From Nocardioides sp. JQ2195 (GTDB lineage Bacteria > Actinomycetota > Actinomycetes > Propionibacteriales > Nocardioidaceae), in the NCBI RefSeq assembly GCF_012272695.1, contig NZ_CP050902.1, positions 3,720,001-3,784,000 of the forward strand: DNA of 64,000 nt. The letters are read 5' to 3'. The translations under genes were made by a program, and so were the position numbers. Positions 33,397 through 42,533 of the stretch are shown piece by piece. Numbering within the stretch: the first letter of the stretch is position 1; each line of letters opens with the position of its first letter. The notes under the pieces are model-generated. The model saw only the letters and a program-made list of their open reading frames with translations. It was not told the DNA's origin and did not search any database.

Positions 33397-33789
33397 GTGA
33401 CCAGCAGCCCTCCCGAGCGGATCCGGGTCACCGGGCCACCCCGTCGTACGACGAGTCGGCGCAGCCGGGCCCGGGAGATCGACGACCAGACCATGCTCGG
33501 GACCGTGCTGGTGGAGTCGCTCCTCCGGGCGCAGCTGCGACTGGCCGTGATGGTGCTGATCCCCCTGGTCGTGATCGCGGTCGGGCTCCCGCTGGCCTTC
33601 CACCTCGTCCCTGACCTGTCCGACCTCCGCATCCTCGGCGCACCACTGGCGGTCCTGCTGCTCGGCGTCCTCATCTATCCGGTGCTGTTCGTGCTCGGCT
33701 GGAGCTATGTGCGACGGGCCGAGCAGAACGAGCGCGACTTCGCCGAGCTGGTCGAGATCGCCCAACCCGAGTCGAGCCAGAACCCATGA
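33397..33789 (+). CDS. small two-helix membrane subunit paired with SSS symporter
   Basis: Protein of 130 aa. A basic Ser/Arg-rich N-terminus precedes two membrane helices (LRLAVMVLIPLVVIAVGLPL and LGAPLAVLLLGVLIYPVLFV) and a charged C-terminal helix (RRAEQNERDFAELVEIAQ). The topology matches the DUF485 protein encoded before actP further on, though sequence similarity is low. It overlaps the following symporter by 4 bp (ATGA), so it is probably its accessory subunit. The GTG start follows GGGAAAG. Confidence 0.8.
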   Translation: MTSSPPERIRVTGPPRRTTSRRSRAREIDDQTMLGTVLVESLLRAQLRLAVMVLIPLVVIAVGLPLAFHLVPDLSDLRILGAPLAVLLLGVLIYPVLFVLGWSYVRRAEQNERDFAELVEIAQPESSQNP

Positions 33790-35276
33790 TCACCTCGGTG
33801 CCCAGTGTGGTCGCGGTCGTGCTGGTCGCCGTCGCGACGCTGGCGATCGGGACCTGGGGGTTGCGGCTCTCGCGCACCACCAGCGACTTCTTCGTCGCCT
33901 CGCGCACCGTGCGCCCGGCGCTCAACGCCTCAGCGATCGGCGGCGAGTACCTCTCCGCCGCCTCGTTCCTGGGAGTCGCGGGGCTGGTGCTGGTCTTCGG
34001 TGCCGACATGCTCTGGTACCCGGTCGGCTGGACCGCGGGCTACCTCGTGCTGCTGGTGCTGGTGGCCGCCCCCCTGCGTCGTTCCGGTGCCTACACGCTG
34101 CCCGACTTCGCCGAGGCCAGGCTCGCGTCGTCGAAGGTGCGCACCACGTGCACGCTGATGGTGGTGGCCATCGGCTGGCTCTACCTGGTGCCCCAGTTCC
34201 AGGGAGCCGGCATCACCCTCGAGTCGGCAACCGGGGCTCCTCCCTGGTTGGGCGCCGTGGTGGTCGCCACGGTGGTGCTGGTCAACGTGCTCTCCGGCGG
34301 CATGCGCAGCATCACGTTCGTCCAGGCCTTCCAGTACTGGCTCAAGCTCACGGCGCTGCTGGTCCCGGCCATCGTCCTCGTCGGGGTGTGGCTCGGTGAC
34401 GGTCGGCCCGCACCGGACGGCTCGACGAACGGACACTGGGCCCTGCCCCTCGCGGAGGGCGGAGCCCAGGGCCTCTACCTGACCTGGTCGCTGATCATCG
34501 CGACGTTCCTCGGCACCATGGGCCTCCCGCACGTCGTGGTCCGGTTCTACACGAACCCCGACGGGCGAGCGGCCCGGCGAACGACGGTGGTCGTGCTGGG
34601 GCTCTTGGGCGCCTTCTACCTGCTGCCGCCGATCTATGCCGAGCTCGGCCGGGTCTACGGCGAGCGCGCCGACCCCAACGTCCTGGTCCTCGACCTGCCC
34701 CGGCTGATGCTCCCCGGCACCGGCGGCGAGCTGTTGTCGGCACTCGTCACCGCGGGCGCGTTCGCGGCGTTCCTGTCCACCTCCTCGGGGCTCTCGGTCG
34801 CGGTGACGGGCGTGCTCACCCAAGACGTGTTCCGTGGTCCGCACTTCACCGGCGTGCGTGCCTTCCGGGCCGCCGCGGTGATCGCCGTGGTCACCCCCTG
34901 CGTGGCGGCCGTCGCCGCACCCGACCTGGGGATCGCCAAGGCGGTCGGGTTGGCCTTCGCGGTCGCTGCGTCGACCTTCTGCCCGCTCCTGGTCCTGGGC
35001 ATCTGGTGGCGCGGCCTCTCCGACGTCGGCGCGATGGCCGGGCTCGGCGCGGGCTTCGTGTCCTCCGGCCTGGGGGTCGCCTACTCGTTGAGCCCCTACT
35101 CCACGACCGGCTGGGTCGACGTACTCCTCAGCCAGCCTGCGGCCTGGTCGGTGCCGCTGGCCTTCACCACGATGTACGTCGTGTCCCGGGCGACCGCGTC
35201 CAGGGTGCCCCCGCACGTCCGGCGATTCATGGTGCGCCTGCACACCCCGGAGGCCGTGGAGCTCGACCGAGGCTGA
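33786..35276 (+). CDS. SSS-family sodium:solute symporter
   Basis: Transporter of 496 aa with about 13 helices. The N-terminus TTSDFFVASRTVRPALNASA and SGGMRSITFVQAFQYWLK are typical of the acetate/monocarboxylate branch of the solute:sodium symporter family. GEYLSAASFLGVAGLVLVFG matches the first sodium-site region. The substrate is probably a short-chain acid, but this is inferred. It is encoded after the LytTR regulator and its small subunit, and before the DUF485-actP-acs genes. Confidence 0.9.
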   Translation: MITSVPSVVAVVLVAVATLAIGTWGLRLSRTTSDFFVASRTVRPALNASAIGGEYLSAASFLGVAGLVLVFGADMLWYPVGWTAGYLVLLVLVAAPLRRSGAYTLPDFAEARLASSKVRTTCTLMVVAIGWLYLVPQFQGAGITLESATGAPPWLGAVVVATVVLVNVLSGGMRSITFVQAFQYWLKLTALLVPAIVLVGVWLGDGRPAPDGSTNGHWALPLAEGGAQGLYLTWSLIIATFLGTMGLPHVVVRFYTNPDGRAARRTTVVVLGLLGAFYLLPPIYAELGRVYGERADPNVLVLDLPRLMLPGTGGELLSALVTAGAFAAFLSTSSGLSVAVTGVLTQDVFRGPHFTGVRAFRAAAVIAVVTPCVAAVAAPDLGIAKAVGLAFAVAASTFCPLLVLGIWWRGLSDVGAMAGLGAGFVSSGLGVAYSLSPYSTTGWVDVLLSQPAAWSVPLAFTTMYVVSRATASRVPPHVRRFMVRLHTPEAVELDRG

Positions 35277-35373
35277 CCGTTCGTCGCGTTCGAGGCACCG
35301 CTCATCGATTCGTCGTCCCCACTCGGCGCGGCATCGCCTCGCACCCCTGCCGCCGTTGCCACCACGTCCCTAG

Positions 35374-35389
35374 CGTGAGCCGAGTCACA
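35374..35389. promoter_or_regulatory. Crp/GlxR-like operator upstream of DUF485-actP
   Basis: CGTGAGCCGAGTCACA contains a perfect GTGA-N6-TCAC dyad and matches TGTGA-N6-TCACA at 9 of 10. It overlaps a TAGCGT -10-like hexamer (35371-35376), so binding would block the promoter. The start codon is 24 nt downstream. Confidence 0.65.
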
Positions 35390-35412
35390 CCCCCGCAGGA
35401 GAGGCGACCCTC

Positions 35413-35775
35413 GTGACCGAGCCGAATGGCGTGCACCAACGCTCGCAACACCCGATCTACCAAGAGCTCCACGACTCCGACGACTTCGGCGAGCTCCGGC
35501 GTCGCTACCGCACCTTCGTGATCCCGTGGACGGTGGCCTTCCTGGCCTGGTACCTGCTCTACGTGGTCATGTCGAACTGGGCAGGTGGCTTCATGAACAC
35601 CAAGCTCGTCGGCCACATCAACGTGGCCCTGGTCTTCGGGCTCCTGCAGTTCGCCTCGACGTTCCTGATCGCCTGGCTCTATGCCCGGCACATGAACCGC
35701 CACGTCGACCCACTGGCCCGCCAGCTCGAGGCCCGCTACGACGCGGCCATCAAGGGAGAGGGGACCCACGCATGA
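35413..35775 (+). CDS. DUF485 small membrane protein, ActP partner
   Basis: Protein of 120 aa with two membrane helices (IPWTVAFLAWYLLYVVMSNW and VALVFGLLQFASTFLIAWLY) and a charged C-terminal helix. DUF485 proteins (YjcH in E. coli) are encoded directly before acetate permeases. The GTG start follows GGAGAGG. It overlaps actP by 4 bp. A Crp-like operator overlaps its promoter. Confidence 0.93.
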   Translation: MTEPNGVHQRSQHPIYQELHDSDDFGELRRRYRTFVIPWTVAFLAWYLLYVVMSNWAGGFMNTKLVGHINVALVFGLLQFASTFLIAWLYARHMNRHVDPLARQLEARYDAAIKGEGTHA

Positions 35776-37400
35776 ACGGCACCGAGCTCCTCACCGCCTG
35801 CCTCTTCGTGGGCGTCGTCCTGATCACCGTCGGCATCACCTTCTGGGCCAGCCGCCAGACGTCGGGCACCGCGAACTTCTACGCCGGCGGTCGTCAGTTC
35901 TCCGGCTTCCAGAACGGGATGGCGGTCTCCGGTGACTACATGTCGGCCGCGTCCTTCCTCGGGATCTCCGGCCTGATCGCCCTCAACGGCTACGACGGCT
36001 TCCTCTACTCCATCGGGTTCCTGGTGGCCTGGCTGGTGGCCCTGCTGCTGGTGGCCGAGCTGCTGCGCAACTCGGGTCGCTACACGATGGCCGACCAGCT
36101 CGCCTACCGGATGAAGCAACGCCCGGTGCGCACGGCCGCGGCCAGCTCCACCGTGATCGTGTCGATCTTCTACCTGCTCGCCCAGATGGTCGGCGCGGGC
36201 GCACTCGTGACGCTGCTCCTCGGCGTCGAGAGCGAGCTGATGAAGGCCGTCGTGATCGCGCTCGTCGGCCTGCTGATGATCTTCTACGTCACCGTCGGCG
36301 GCATGAAGGGCACCACCTGGGTGCAGATCGTCAAGGCCGTGCTGCTGATGACCGGCACCATCCTGATCACCTTCCTGGTGCTCGCCAAGTTCGACTTCAA
36401 CCTCTCCGAGCTGCTCGGGGCCGCCTCGGAGAACACCGGCAAGGGCGAGGCGTTCCTGCAACCCGGCCTGAAGTACGGCGTCGACCTGACCAGCCAGATG
36501 GACTTCATCTCGCTCGGCATCGCTCTGGTCCTCGGCACCGCCGGGCTCCCGCACATCCTGATCCGCTTCTACACCGTGCCGACCGCCAAGGCGGCCCGCA
36601 CCTCGGTGATGTGGGCGATCGGCCTGATCGGCGCGTTCTACCTGATGACGCTGGTGCTGGGCTTCGGTGCGGCAGCCATGCTCGACACCGGCGCCGGCAG
36701 CAAGGTCGCCGAGAGCAAGGGAAACCTGGCCTCACCGCTGCTGGCCGAGGCCGTCGGCGGCGGACACGGCAGCGCAGGTGGCGCCATCCTCCTGGCCCTG
36801 ATCTCCGCAGTCGCGTTCGCCACGATCCTCGCGGTCGTGGCCGGGCTGACCCTGACCTCCGCCTCGTCCGTGGCGCACGACCTCTACGCCAACGTGTTCA
36901 AGAAGGGCACCGCCACCGAGCAGGACGAGGTCAAGGTGGCGCGGATCTCCGCCTTCGTGATCGGTGGCATCGCGATCGCCCTCGCCATCCCGGCACAGAA
37001 GCTGAACATCGCCTTCCTGGTCGCCCTGGCCTTCGCGGTCGCGGCGTCGGCGAACCTGCCGTCGCTGATCTACAACCTCTTCTGGAGGCGGTTCAACACC
37101 CGCGGTGCCACGTGGGCGATCTACGGCGGACTGATCTCCTGCCTGGTGCTGGTGGCCTCCTCCCCGGTGGTCTCCGGCAAGCTCAACCCCGACGGGACGA
37201 ACGCAGCGCTGCTGCCGGCGAGCATCGACTTCTCGTGGTTCCCGTTGGAGAACCCCGGCATCATCTCGATCCCGCTGGGCTTCTTCTTCGGCTGGCTCGG
37301 CACCGTCACCTCGAAGGAGGTCGAGTCCGAGGCGGCGTACGACGAGCTCGAGGTCCGCGCCCTCACGGGTTCGGGCGCTGAGGTGGCCGTCCCCGACTGA
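35772..37400 (+). CDS. actP: cation/acetate symporter
   Basis: SSS-family permease of 542 aa with about 13 helices. ANFYAGGRQFSGFQNGMAVS and SGDYMSAASFLGISGLIALN are signature sequences of ActP/MctC-type acetate-pyruvate symporters. VSIFYLLAQMVGAGALVTLL and HILIRFYTVPTAKAARTS are also conserved. It takes up acetate with a cation; Acs encoded next converts it to acetyl-CoA. It is coupled to DUF485 by ATGA and followed by a hairpin. Confidence 0.94.
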   Translation: MNGTELLTACLFVGVVLITVGITFWASRQTSGTANFYAGGRQFSGFQNGMAVSGDYMSAASFLGISGLIALNGYDGFLYSIGFLVAWLVALLLVAELLRNSGRYTMADQLAYRMKQRPVRTAAASSTVIVSIFYLLAQMVGAGALVTLLLGVESELMKAVVIALVGLLMIFYVTVGGMKGTTWVQIVKAVLLMTGTILITFLVLAKFDFNLSELLGAASENTGKGEAFLQPGLKYGVDLTSQMDFISLGIALVLGTAGLPHILIRFYTVPTAKAARTSVMWAIGLIGAFYLMTLVLGFGAAAMLDTGAGSKVAESKGNLASPLLAEAVGGGHGSAGGAILLALISAVAFATILAVVAGLTLTSASSVAHDLYANVFKKGTATEQDEVKVARISAFVIGGIAIALAIPAQKLNIAFLVALAFAVAASANLPSLIYNLFWRRFNTRGATWAIYGGLISCLVLVASSPVVSGKLNPDGTNAALLPASIDFSWFPLENPGIISIPLGFFFGWLGTVTSKEVESEAAYDELEVRALTGSGAEVAVPD

Positions 37401-37416
37401 TCCGGCCCGACCGTGA

Positions 37417-37481
37417 GCAACGCGGTGTCCGTCGCTCCTGACGCACTGTGTGGCGTGGAATCGACCAGGGCACCGCGTTGC
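37417..37481. terminator. hairpin after actP
   Basis: GCAACGCGGTG (37417-37427) and CACCGCGTTGC (37471-37481) are 11-bp perfect arms separated by 43 nt. They lie 17 nt after the actP stop. No T tract is present. Either a terminator for actP or another mobile palindromic repeat. Confidence 0.6.
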
Positions 37482-37538
37482 GTGCGGTGACGGGGCGGGC
37501 CACCCTCGTCGCCAACCGGAAACCGGCCTAGGCTGCAA

Positions 37539-37554
37539 GGTGACGAGCGGCACA
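37539..37554. promoter_or_regulatory. Crp/GlxR-like operator upstream of acs
   Basis: GGTGACGAGCGGCACA matches TGTGA-N6-TCACA at 8 of 10. A TAGGCT -10-like hexamer at 37529-37534 would place the transcription start inside the site, again a repressor-type position. The acs start codon is 29 nt further on. Confidence 0.55.
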
Positions 37555-37582
37555 GAATGACGAATCGAAAACAGGAGTGAAT

Positions 37583-39571
37583 GTGACTAGCGAAGCCCTT
37601 TCGAATCTGAGCCACGAGGATCGTCGGTTCCCCCCTCCGGAAGACCTTGCCGCATCGGCGAACGTGAAGGCCGACGCCTACGACGCCGCGACCGCCGACT
37701 TCGAGGGCTTCTGGGCCGAGCAGGCCGACCGGCTCGACTGGGGCCAGAAGTGGGACCGGGTGCTCAACTGGGACGACCCGCCCTTCGCGAAGTGGTTCGA
37801 GGGCGGCACGATCAACGCCTCCGTCAACTGCGTCGACCGCCACGTGCAGGCCGGCAACGGTGACAAGGTCGCCATCCACTGGGTCGGCGAGCCCGAGGAC
37901 GACAGTCGCGACATCACCTACGCCCAGCTGCAGGACGAGGTCAACAAGGCCGCCAACGCCCTGACCTCCTTGGGTGTCACCAAGGGCGACCGGGTCGCGA
38001 TCTACCTGCCGATGATCCCCGAGTGCGTGTTCACCATGCTGGCCTGCGCCCGCCTCGGCGCACCGCACACCGTCGTCTTCGGCGGCTTCTCCGCGGACGC
38101 CCTGGCCTCCCGGGTCGAGGACTGCGGCGCCAAGGTGGTCGTCACCTCCGACGGCGGCTACCGCCGTGGTGCGCCCTCCGCCCTCAAGCCCGCCGTCGAC
38201 GACGCCGTCGCCAAGCTGGCCGACGGGGAGCACGCGGTCGAGCACGTCCTCGTCGTACGCCGTACCGGCCAGGACGTGGCCTGGAACGACGACGTCGACG
38301 TGTGGTGGCACGACGTGGTCGATGACCAGTCGACCGAGCACGAGCCCGAGATGCACGACGCGGAGCACCCGCTCTACGTCATGTACACCTCGGGCACGAC
38401 CGGCAAGCCGAAGGGCATCCTGCACACCACCGGCGGCTACCTGGTCGGGACGTCGTACACGCACTGGGCGGTCTTCGACCTCAAGCCCGACACCGACGTC
38501 TACTGGTGCACGGCCGACGTCGGCTGGGTGACCGGCCACTCCTACATGGTCTACGGCCCGCTCGCCAACGGCGCCACCCAGGTGATGTACGAAGGCACCC
38601 CTGACAGCCCGCACAAGGGCCGCTGGTGGGAGATCATCGAGAAGTACGGCGTAACGATCTTCTACACCGCTCCGACCGCGATCCGCACGTTCATGAAGTG
38701 GGGTCGCGAGATCCCGGACAAGTTCGACCTGTCCTCGGTGCGGGTGCTGGGCTCGGTGGGCGAGCCGATCAACCCGGAGGCCTACGTCTGGTACCGCGAC
38801 ACGATCGGCGCCGGGAAGACCCCCGTCGTCGACACGTGGTGGCAGACCGAGACGGGCCAGATCCTGATCTCCCCGCTGCCGGGCGTCACCGAGGCCAAGC
38901 CCGGCTCGGCGATGACTCCCCTGCCGGGCATCGATGCCGACGTCGTCAACGACGAGGGTGAGTCGGTGCCCGACGGGTCCGGTGGCTACCTGATCCTGCG
39001 CAAGCCGTGGCCGGCCATGCTGCGCACCATCTGGGGCGACGACGAACGCTACAAGGACACCTACTGGTCGCGCTGGCCCAACGTCTACTTCGCCGGCGAC
39101 GGCGCCAAGAAGGACGAGGACGGCGACATCTGGGTGCTGGGTCGCGTCGACGACGTGATGAACGTGTCCGGGCACCGACTCTCCACCACGGAGATCGAGT
39201 CGGCGCTGGTCTCGCACCCCAAGGTCGCGGAGGCCGCAGTGGTCGGTGCGAGCGACGAGATGACGGGCCAGGCCCCGTGCGCGTTCGTGATCCTGAGGGA
39301 GACCGCGGTCGAGGAGGCAGACGAACCCGGCGAGGGGGCTGACCTGGTGCAGGAGCTCCGCAACCACGTGGCCAAGGAGATCGGTGCGATCGCCAAGCCA
39401 CGCCAGATCCTCATCGTTCCCGAGCTGCCCAAGACCCGGTCGGGCAAGATCATGCGCCGCCTCCTGCGCGACGTGGCCGAGAATCGCGAGATCGGTGACG
39501 TGACGACCCTGGCCGACTCCTCGGTGATGAACCTGATCCAGTCGGGCATGTCGGGCAGCTCCGACGAGTAG
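37583..39571 (+). CDS. acs: acetyl-CoA synthetase (AMP-forming)
   Basis: Enzyme of 662 aa that activates acetate to acetyl-CoA through acetyl-AMP. The AMP-binding P-loop is [19 protein letters not shown] follows, and the C-terminal domain carries the acetylatable lysine in [11 protein letters not shown], which suggests control by Pat-type acetylation and deacetylation. Two GTG codons are close together. The one at 37583 is chosen because AGGAG (37573-37577) is 5 nt away, whereas the GTG at 37577 overlaps it. A Crp-like operator lies upstream. It is convergent with crp across a 25-bp-stem hairpin. Confidence 0.97.
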   Translation: MTSEALSNLSHEDRRFPPPEDLAASANVKADAYDAATADFEGFWAEQADRLDWGQKWDRVLNWDDPPFAKWFEGGTINASVNCVDRHVQAGNGDKVAIHWVGEPEDDSRDITYAQLQDEVNKAANALTSLGVTKGDRVAIYLPMIPECVFTMLACARLGAPHTVVFGGFSADALASRVEDCGAKVVVTSDGGYRRGAPSALKPAVDDAVAKLADGEHAVEHVLVVRRTGQDVAWNDDVDVWWHDVVDDQSTEHEPEMHDAEHPLYVMYTSGTTGKPKGILHTTGGYLVGTSYTHWAVFDLKPDTDVYWCTADVGWVTGHSYMVYGPLANGATQVMYEGTPDSPHKGRWWEIIEKYGVTIFYTAPTAIRTFMKWGREIPDKFDLSSVRVLGSVGEPINPEAYVWYRDTIGAGKTPVVDTWWQTETGQILISPLPGVTEAKPGSAMTPLPGIDADVVNDEGESVPDGSGGYLILRKPWPAMLRTIWGDDERYKDTYWSRWPNVYFAGDGAKKDEDGDIWVLGRVDDVMNVSGHRLSTTEIESALVSHPKVAEAAVVGASDEMTGQAPCAFVILRETAVEEADEPGEGADLVQELRNHVAKEIGAIAKPRQILIVPELPKTRSGKIMRRLLRDVAENREIGDVTTLADSSVMNLIQSGMSGSSDE

Positions 39572-39578
39572 CCCACCC

Positions 39579-39662
39579 GCCGAGACGGCACGAGTTGACG
39601 CTCACAAACGCCGAGGCGGCACGAGTTGACGCATCACGCGTCAACTCGTGCCGCCTCGGCGT
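39579..39662. repeat. perfect 25-bp inverted repeat between acs and crp
   Basis: Arms 39608-39632 and 39638-39662 are exact complements (core GGCGGCACGAGTTGACGC) with a 5-nt loop. A direct extra copy of the arm starts at 39579. It lies between convergent genes and should work as a bidirectional terminator. The same motif family appears at 18163-18360 and 56461-56514. Confidence 0.88.
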
Positions 39663-39672
39663 CAGTCGTGGG

Positions 39673-40350
39673 TCAGCGGGCGCGGCGGGAGAGCCGTTCG
39701 ATGTCCATGATCACCACGGAGCGCGGCTCGAGACGGAGCCAGCCGCGCGATGCGAAGTCGGCCAGCGCCTTGTTGACGGTCTCGCGGGAGGCGCCGACGA
39801 GCTGGGCCAGCTCCTCCTGGGTCAGGTCGTGGTGGACGTGCACGCCGTCGTCGGCGGTGCGCCCGAAACGGTCGGCCAGGTCGAGGAGTGCCTTGGCCAC
39901 ACGGCCGGGCACGTCGGAGAAGACCAGGTCGGCGTTGACGTCGTTGGCCTTGCGCAGACGAGCCGCGATCTGGGACAGGAGTCCGTGCGCCACGACGGGA
40001 CGGCCCTCGAGCCAGCGCAGCAGGTCTTCGTGGGACAACGAGGCGAACGCGGCGTCGGTGACCGTCGTGACGGTGGCCGAGCGCGGCCCCGGGTCGAAGA
40101 GCGAGAGCTCACCGAACATCTGGCCCGGGCCGAGGATCGCCAGGAGGTTCTCGCGTCCGTCCGCTGAGGTGCGACCCAGCTTCACCTTGCCGTCGAGGAC
40201 GATGTAGAGCTTGTCGCCGGCATCACCTTCATGGAAGAGCACCTCCCCACGACGGAGCCGGGATTCGGCCATGGACGACCGCAGTGCCGTGGCTGCCTCA
40301 TCGTCGAGCGCACTGAAGAGCGGGGCCTGACGAAGCACGTCGTTGTCCAC
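39673..40350 (-). CDS. crp: Crp/Fnr-family cAMP receptor protein
   Basis: Regulator of 225 aa. The cyclic-nucleotide domain has GELSLFDPGPRSATVTTVTD (phosphate cassette with Arg), and the winged HTH is LTQEELAQLVGASRETVNKA. Length and sequence fit mycobacterial Crp (Rv3676) and GlxR. The start is GTG at 40350 with GGGAGGA before it. It is divergent from nth, as in mycobacteria and streptomycetes. Candidate binding sites occur at its own promoter, at acs, at actP and at hppA. Confidence 0.95.
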   Translation of the reverse strand: MDNDVLRQAPLFSALDDEAATALRSSMAESRLRRGEVLFHEGDAGDKLYIVLDGKVKLGRTSADGRENLLAILGPGQMFGELSLFDPGPRSATVTTVTDAAFASLSHEDLLRWLEGRPVVAHGLLSQIAARLRKANDVNADLVFSDVPGRVAKALLDLADRFGRTADDGVHVHHDLTQEELAQLVGASRETVNKALADFASRGWLRLEPRSVVIMDIERLSRRAR

Positions 40351-40392
40351 AAATTCCTCCCATGTAGTGGTGGGTTCCGAGCCGATCCTAGC

Positions 40393-40408
40393 CGTGGTCC
40401 ACATCACA
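40393..40408. promoter_or_regulatory. possible Crp autoregulatory site in the crp-nth promoter region
   Basis: CGTGGTCCACATCACA matches TGTGA-N6-TCACA at 8 of 10. It lies between the divergent crp and nth starts, 43 nt upstream of crp. Weak on sequence alone; position is the main support. Confidence 0.4.
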
Positions 40409-40486
40409 TGATCAACCATCGGCCGCCGAAAGCCCGAACTGGACCACGATCCGGGCGTCGACCTGTCCTCCACGTAGGCTGTGGGG

Positions 40487-41191
40487 GTGCCACAGACTCC
40501 TTCGCAGACGGCCTTGGTGCGCCGGGCCCGCAAGATCGATCGGGTCCTCGGTGCAACCTACCCCGACGCCAAGTGTGAACTCGACTTCGCCAACCCGTTC
40601 GAGCTCCTGGTCGTCACGGTGCTGAGTGCGCAGACGACGGACAAGCGTGTCAACGCGGTGCGTCCGACGTTGTTCGCCGCCTATCCCGACGCTGCCACGA
40701 TGGCCGGGGCCGAGCGCGCCGACCTCGAGCAGATCGTCGGCCCACTCGGGTTCTTCCGCGCCAAGACCGAGTCACTCCTCAAGCTCAGCGCTGCCCTGGT
40801 GGAGAACCACGGTGGCGAGGTGCCGCCCAGGCTGGACGCCCTGGTCAAGCTCCCAGGAGTCGGCCGCAAGACCGCCAATGTCGTGCTGGGCAACGCCTTC
40901 GACATCCCCGGCATCACCGTCGACACCCACTTCGGCCGCCTGGTCCGTCGCTTCGGGTGGACCGAGGAGACCGATCCGGTGAAGGTCGAGCACGCCGTCG
41001 GCGCACTGTTCCCCAAGCGCGACTGGACGATGCTTTCGCACCACGTCATCTGGCACGGCCGGCGCATCTGCCATGCCCGCAAGCCCGCCTGCGGAGCCTG
41101 CCCGGTCGCGCGCTGGTGCCCGGCGTACGGCGAGGGTCCGACCGACGCGGGCGAGGCGGCCAAGCTGGTCCGCACCGAGGGACGGGCATGA
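40487..41191 (+). CDS. nth: endonuclease III
   Basis: Base-excision repair glycosylase/AP lyase of 234 aa for oxidised pyrimidines. The helix-hairpin-helix [14 protein letters not shown] contains the catalytic lysine and [11 protein letters not shown] the catalytic Asp. The C-terminal [17 protein letters not shown] has the four cysteines of the [4Fe-4S] cluster. GTG at 40487 is preferred to the GTG at 40481 because TAGGCT (40475-40480) ends 6 nt before it. It starts the nth-tlpA-nudix-marP operon. Confidence 0.95.
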   Translation: MPQTPSQTALVRRARKIDRVLGATYPDAKCELDFANPFELLVVTVLSAQTTDKRVNAVRPTLFAAYPDAATMAGAERADLEQIVGPLGFFRAKTESLLKLSAALVENHGGEVPPRLDALVKLPGVGRKTANVVLGNAFDIPGITVDTHFGRLVRRFGWTEETDPVKVEHAVGALFPKRDWTMLSHHVIWHGRRICHARKPACGACPVARWCPAYGEGPTDAGEAAKLVRTEGRA

Positions 41192-41220
41192 GACCAGCGA
41201 CCTGCCGAGCAGGCAGAGGC

Positions 41221-41835
41221 ATGAGGCGCACCCTGGTCGCGGTGGTCGTGGCACTGCTGGCCCTGCAGGGCTGTGACTCGATCACGCCACCCGAGGTGGA
41301 CAAGGCCAACAAGTCCGACGTCGACGTCGACACCCCGGAGCTGCGCAAGCTGAAGGACAGGACTGAGGTCGCCGACTGCCAGCCGACGCAGGAGGGCCAC
41401 GTCGACGGTGGTCTTCCCGACGTGACGCTCCCGTGCCTCGGGGGCGGCAAGGACGTCGACGTCGCCGGGCTGCGCGGCCCGATGGTGGTCAACCTGTGGG
41501 CCGTGTGGTGTGGCCCGTGCCGCCGCGAGCTGCCGATCTACCAGCAGTTCCACGAGAAGCACGGCGACCGTGTGCCCGTGCTGGGCATCGACTTCCAGGA
41601 CACCCAGCCCGGCGCCGCACTGGACCTCATCCGGGAGACCGGGGTCAGCTACCCGCAGCTCGCGGACCCCCAGACCGACCTGAGCCTGAAGGACCCGTTG
41701 CCCAACATCGCCGGACTGCCCTACGTGATCCTGATCGACGAGGACGGCGTCGTGCGTGACCAACGGTTCGAGGAGATCGACGATCTCGCCGAGCTCGAGG
41801 GCCTGGTGTCGAAGCACCTCGGGATCGACCTGTGA
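41221..41835 (+). CDS. TlpA-like thioredoxin-fold lipoprotein
   Basis: Protein of 204 aa. The lipobox LQGC puts the lipid-modified Cys18 after a short signal (RRTLVAVVVALLA). The redox site WCGPC (Cys97, Cys100) is in a TlpA/ResA-type thioredoxin fold, with the cis-proline loop AGLPYVILID. It is an outer-face membrane thiol-disulfide oxidoreductase. The position between nth and nudix matches Rv3673c. It could service disulfides in the neighbouring MarP protease. Confidence 0.9.
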   Translation: MRRTLVAVVVALLALQGCDSITPPEVDKANKSDVDVDTPELRKLKDRTEVADCQPTQEGHVDGGLPDVTLPCLGGGKDVDVAGLRGPMVVNLWAVWCGPCRRELPIYQQFHEKHGDRVPVLGIDFQDTQPGAALDLIRETGVSYPQLADPQTDLSLKDPLPNIAGLPYVILIDEDGVVRDQRFEEIDDLAELEGLVSKHLGIDL

Positions 41836-42533
41836 TCCCCCGATGGCTCGAGCCGCTCCGTGAGGGCGCCGCGTCGATCACCGTCCACGACCTGACCCGA
41901 TTCATGCCTCCCGAGGGGAGCGATCCACGACGCGGTGCCGTGCTCATGCTGTTCGGGGACGGTCCCGAGGGCCATGAGCTGTTGCTGACGGAGCGCTCCC
42001 ACACGATGCGCAGCCACCCCGGCCAGGTCTCCTTCCCCGGGGGCGGCATCGACCCCGGCGAGACGCCGCACGACGCCGCGCTGCGCGAGGCCTGGGAGGA
42101 GACCGGGCTCGACCCCGACGGTGTGGAGATCTTCGCCGAGCTCCCCGAGCTGTGGCTGCCACCGAGCAACTACGCGGTCACCCCGGTCCTGGGGTGGTGG
42201 GCCGAGCCGTCGCCCGTCACGAACCACTCGATCGAGGAGGTGCATGCCATCCACCGCGTGCTGATCTCCGACCTGGTCGAGCCCACGCACCGCATCTCCG
42301 TTCGCCACCCCAGCGGGTGGCTCGGGCCCGGCTTCCTGATCGGTGACGACCGCGATGTCATCCTGTGGGGCTTCACCGCCGGCATCATCGCCCGCCTCTT
42401 CGACCACGTCGGCTGGTCGAGCGAGTGGGACACCGGCGTGGTGCACGACCTGCCGACCTACATGTTGCAGGGTGAACCCGCACAGGCTCCGCCCCCGCCC
42501 AACACCCACTTCAAGGAAGGACCCGGCCGATGA
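41832..42533 (+). CDS. NUDIX hydrolase (CoA pyrophosphatase-like)
   Basis: Protein of 233 aa with a full Nudix box, GGIDPGETPHDAALREAWEE followed by TGL, and upstream RSHTMRSHPGQVSFPGG typical of the CoA/NADH pyrophosphatase subgroup (YeaB/NudL). It would cleave CoA derivatives or related diphosphates. The GTG start overlaps the tlpA stop by 4 bp and the stop overlaps marP. It corresponds to Rv3672c. Confidence 0.9.
   Translation: MIPRWLEPLREGAASITVHDLTRFMPPEGSDPRRGAVLMLFGDGPEGHELLLTERSHTMRSHPGQVSFPGGGIDPGETPHDAALREAWEETGLDPDGVEIFAELPELWLPPSNYAVTPVLGWWAEPSPVTNHSIEEVHAIHRVLISDLVEPTHRISVRHPSGWLGPGFLIGDDRDVILWGFTAGIIARLFDHVGWSSEWDTGVVHDLPTYMLQGEPAQAPPPPNTHFKEGPGR

Noticed and set aside
37121..39367. 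A long minus-strand open frame opposite actP and acs
   Set aside because: Antisense shadow of two clearly conserved genes.
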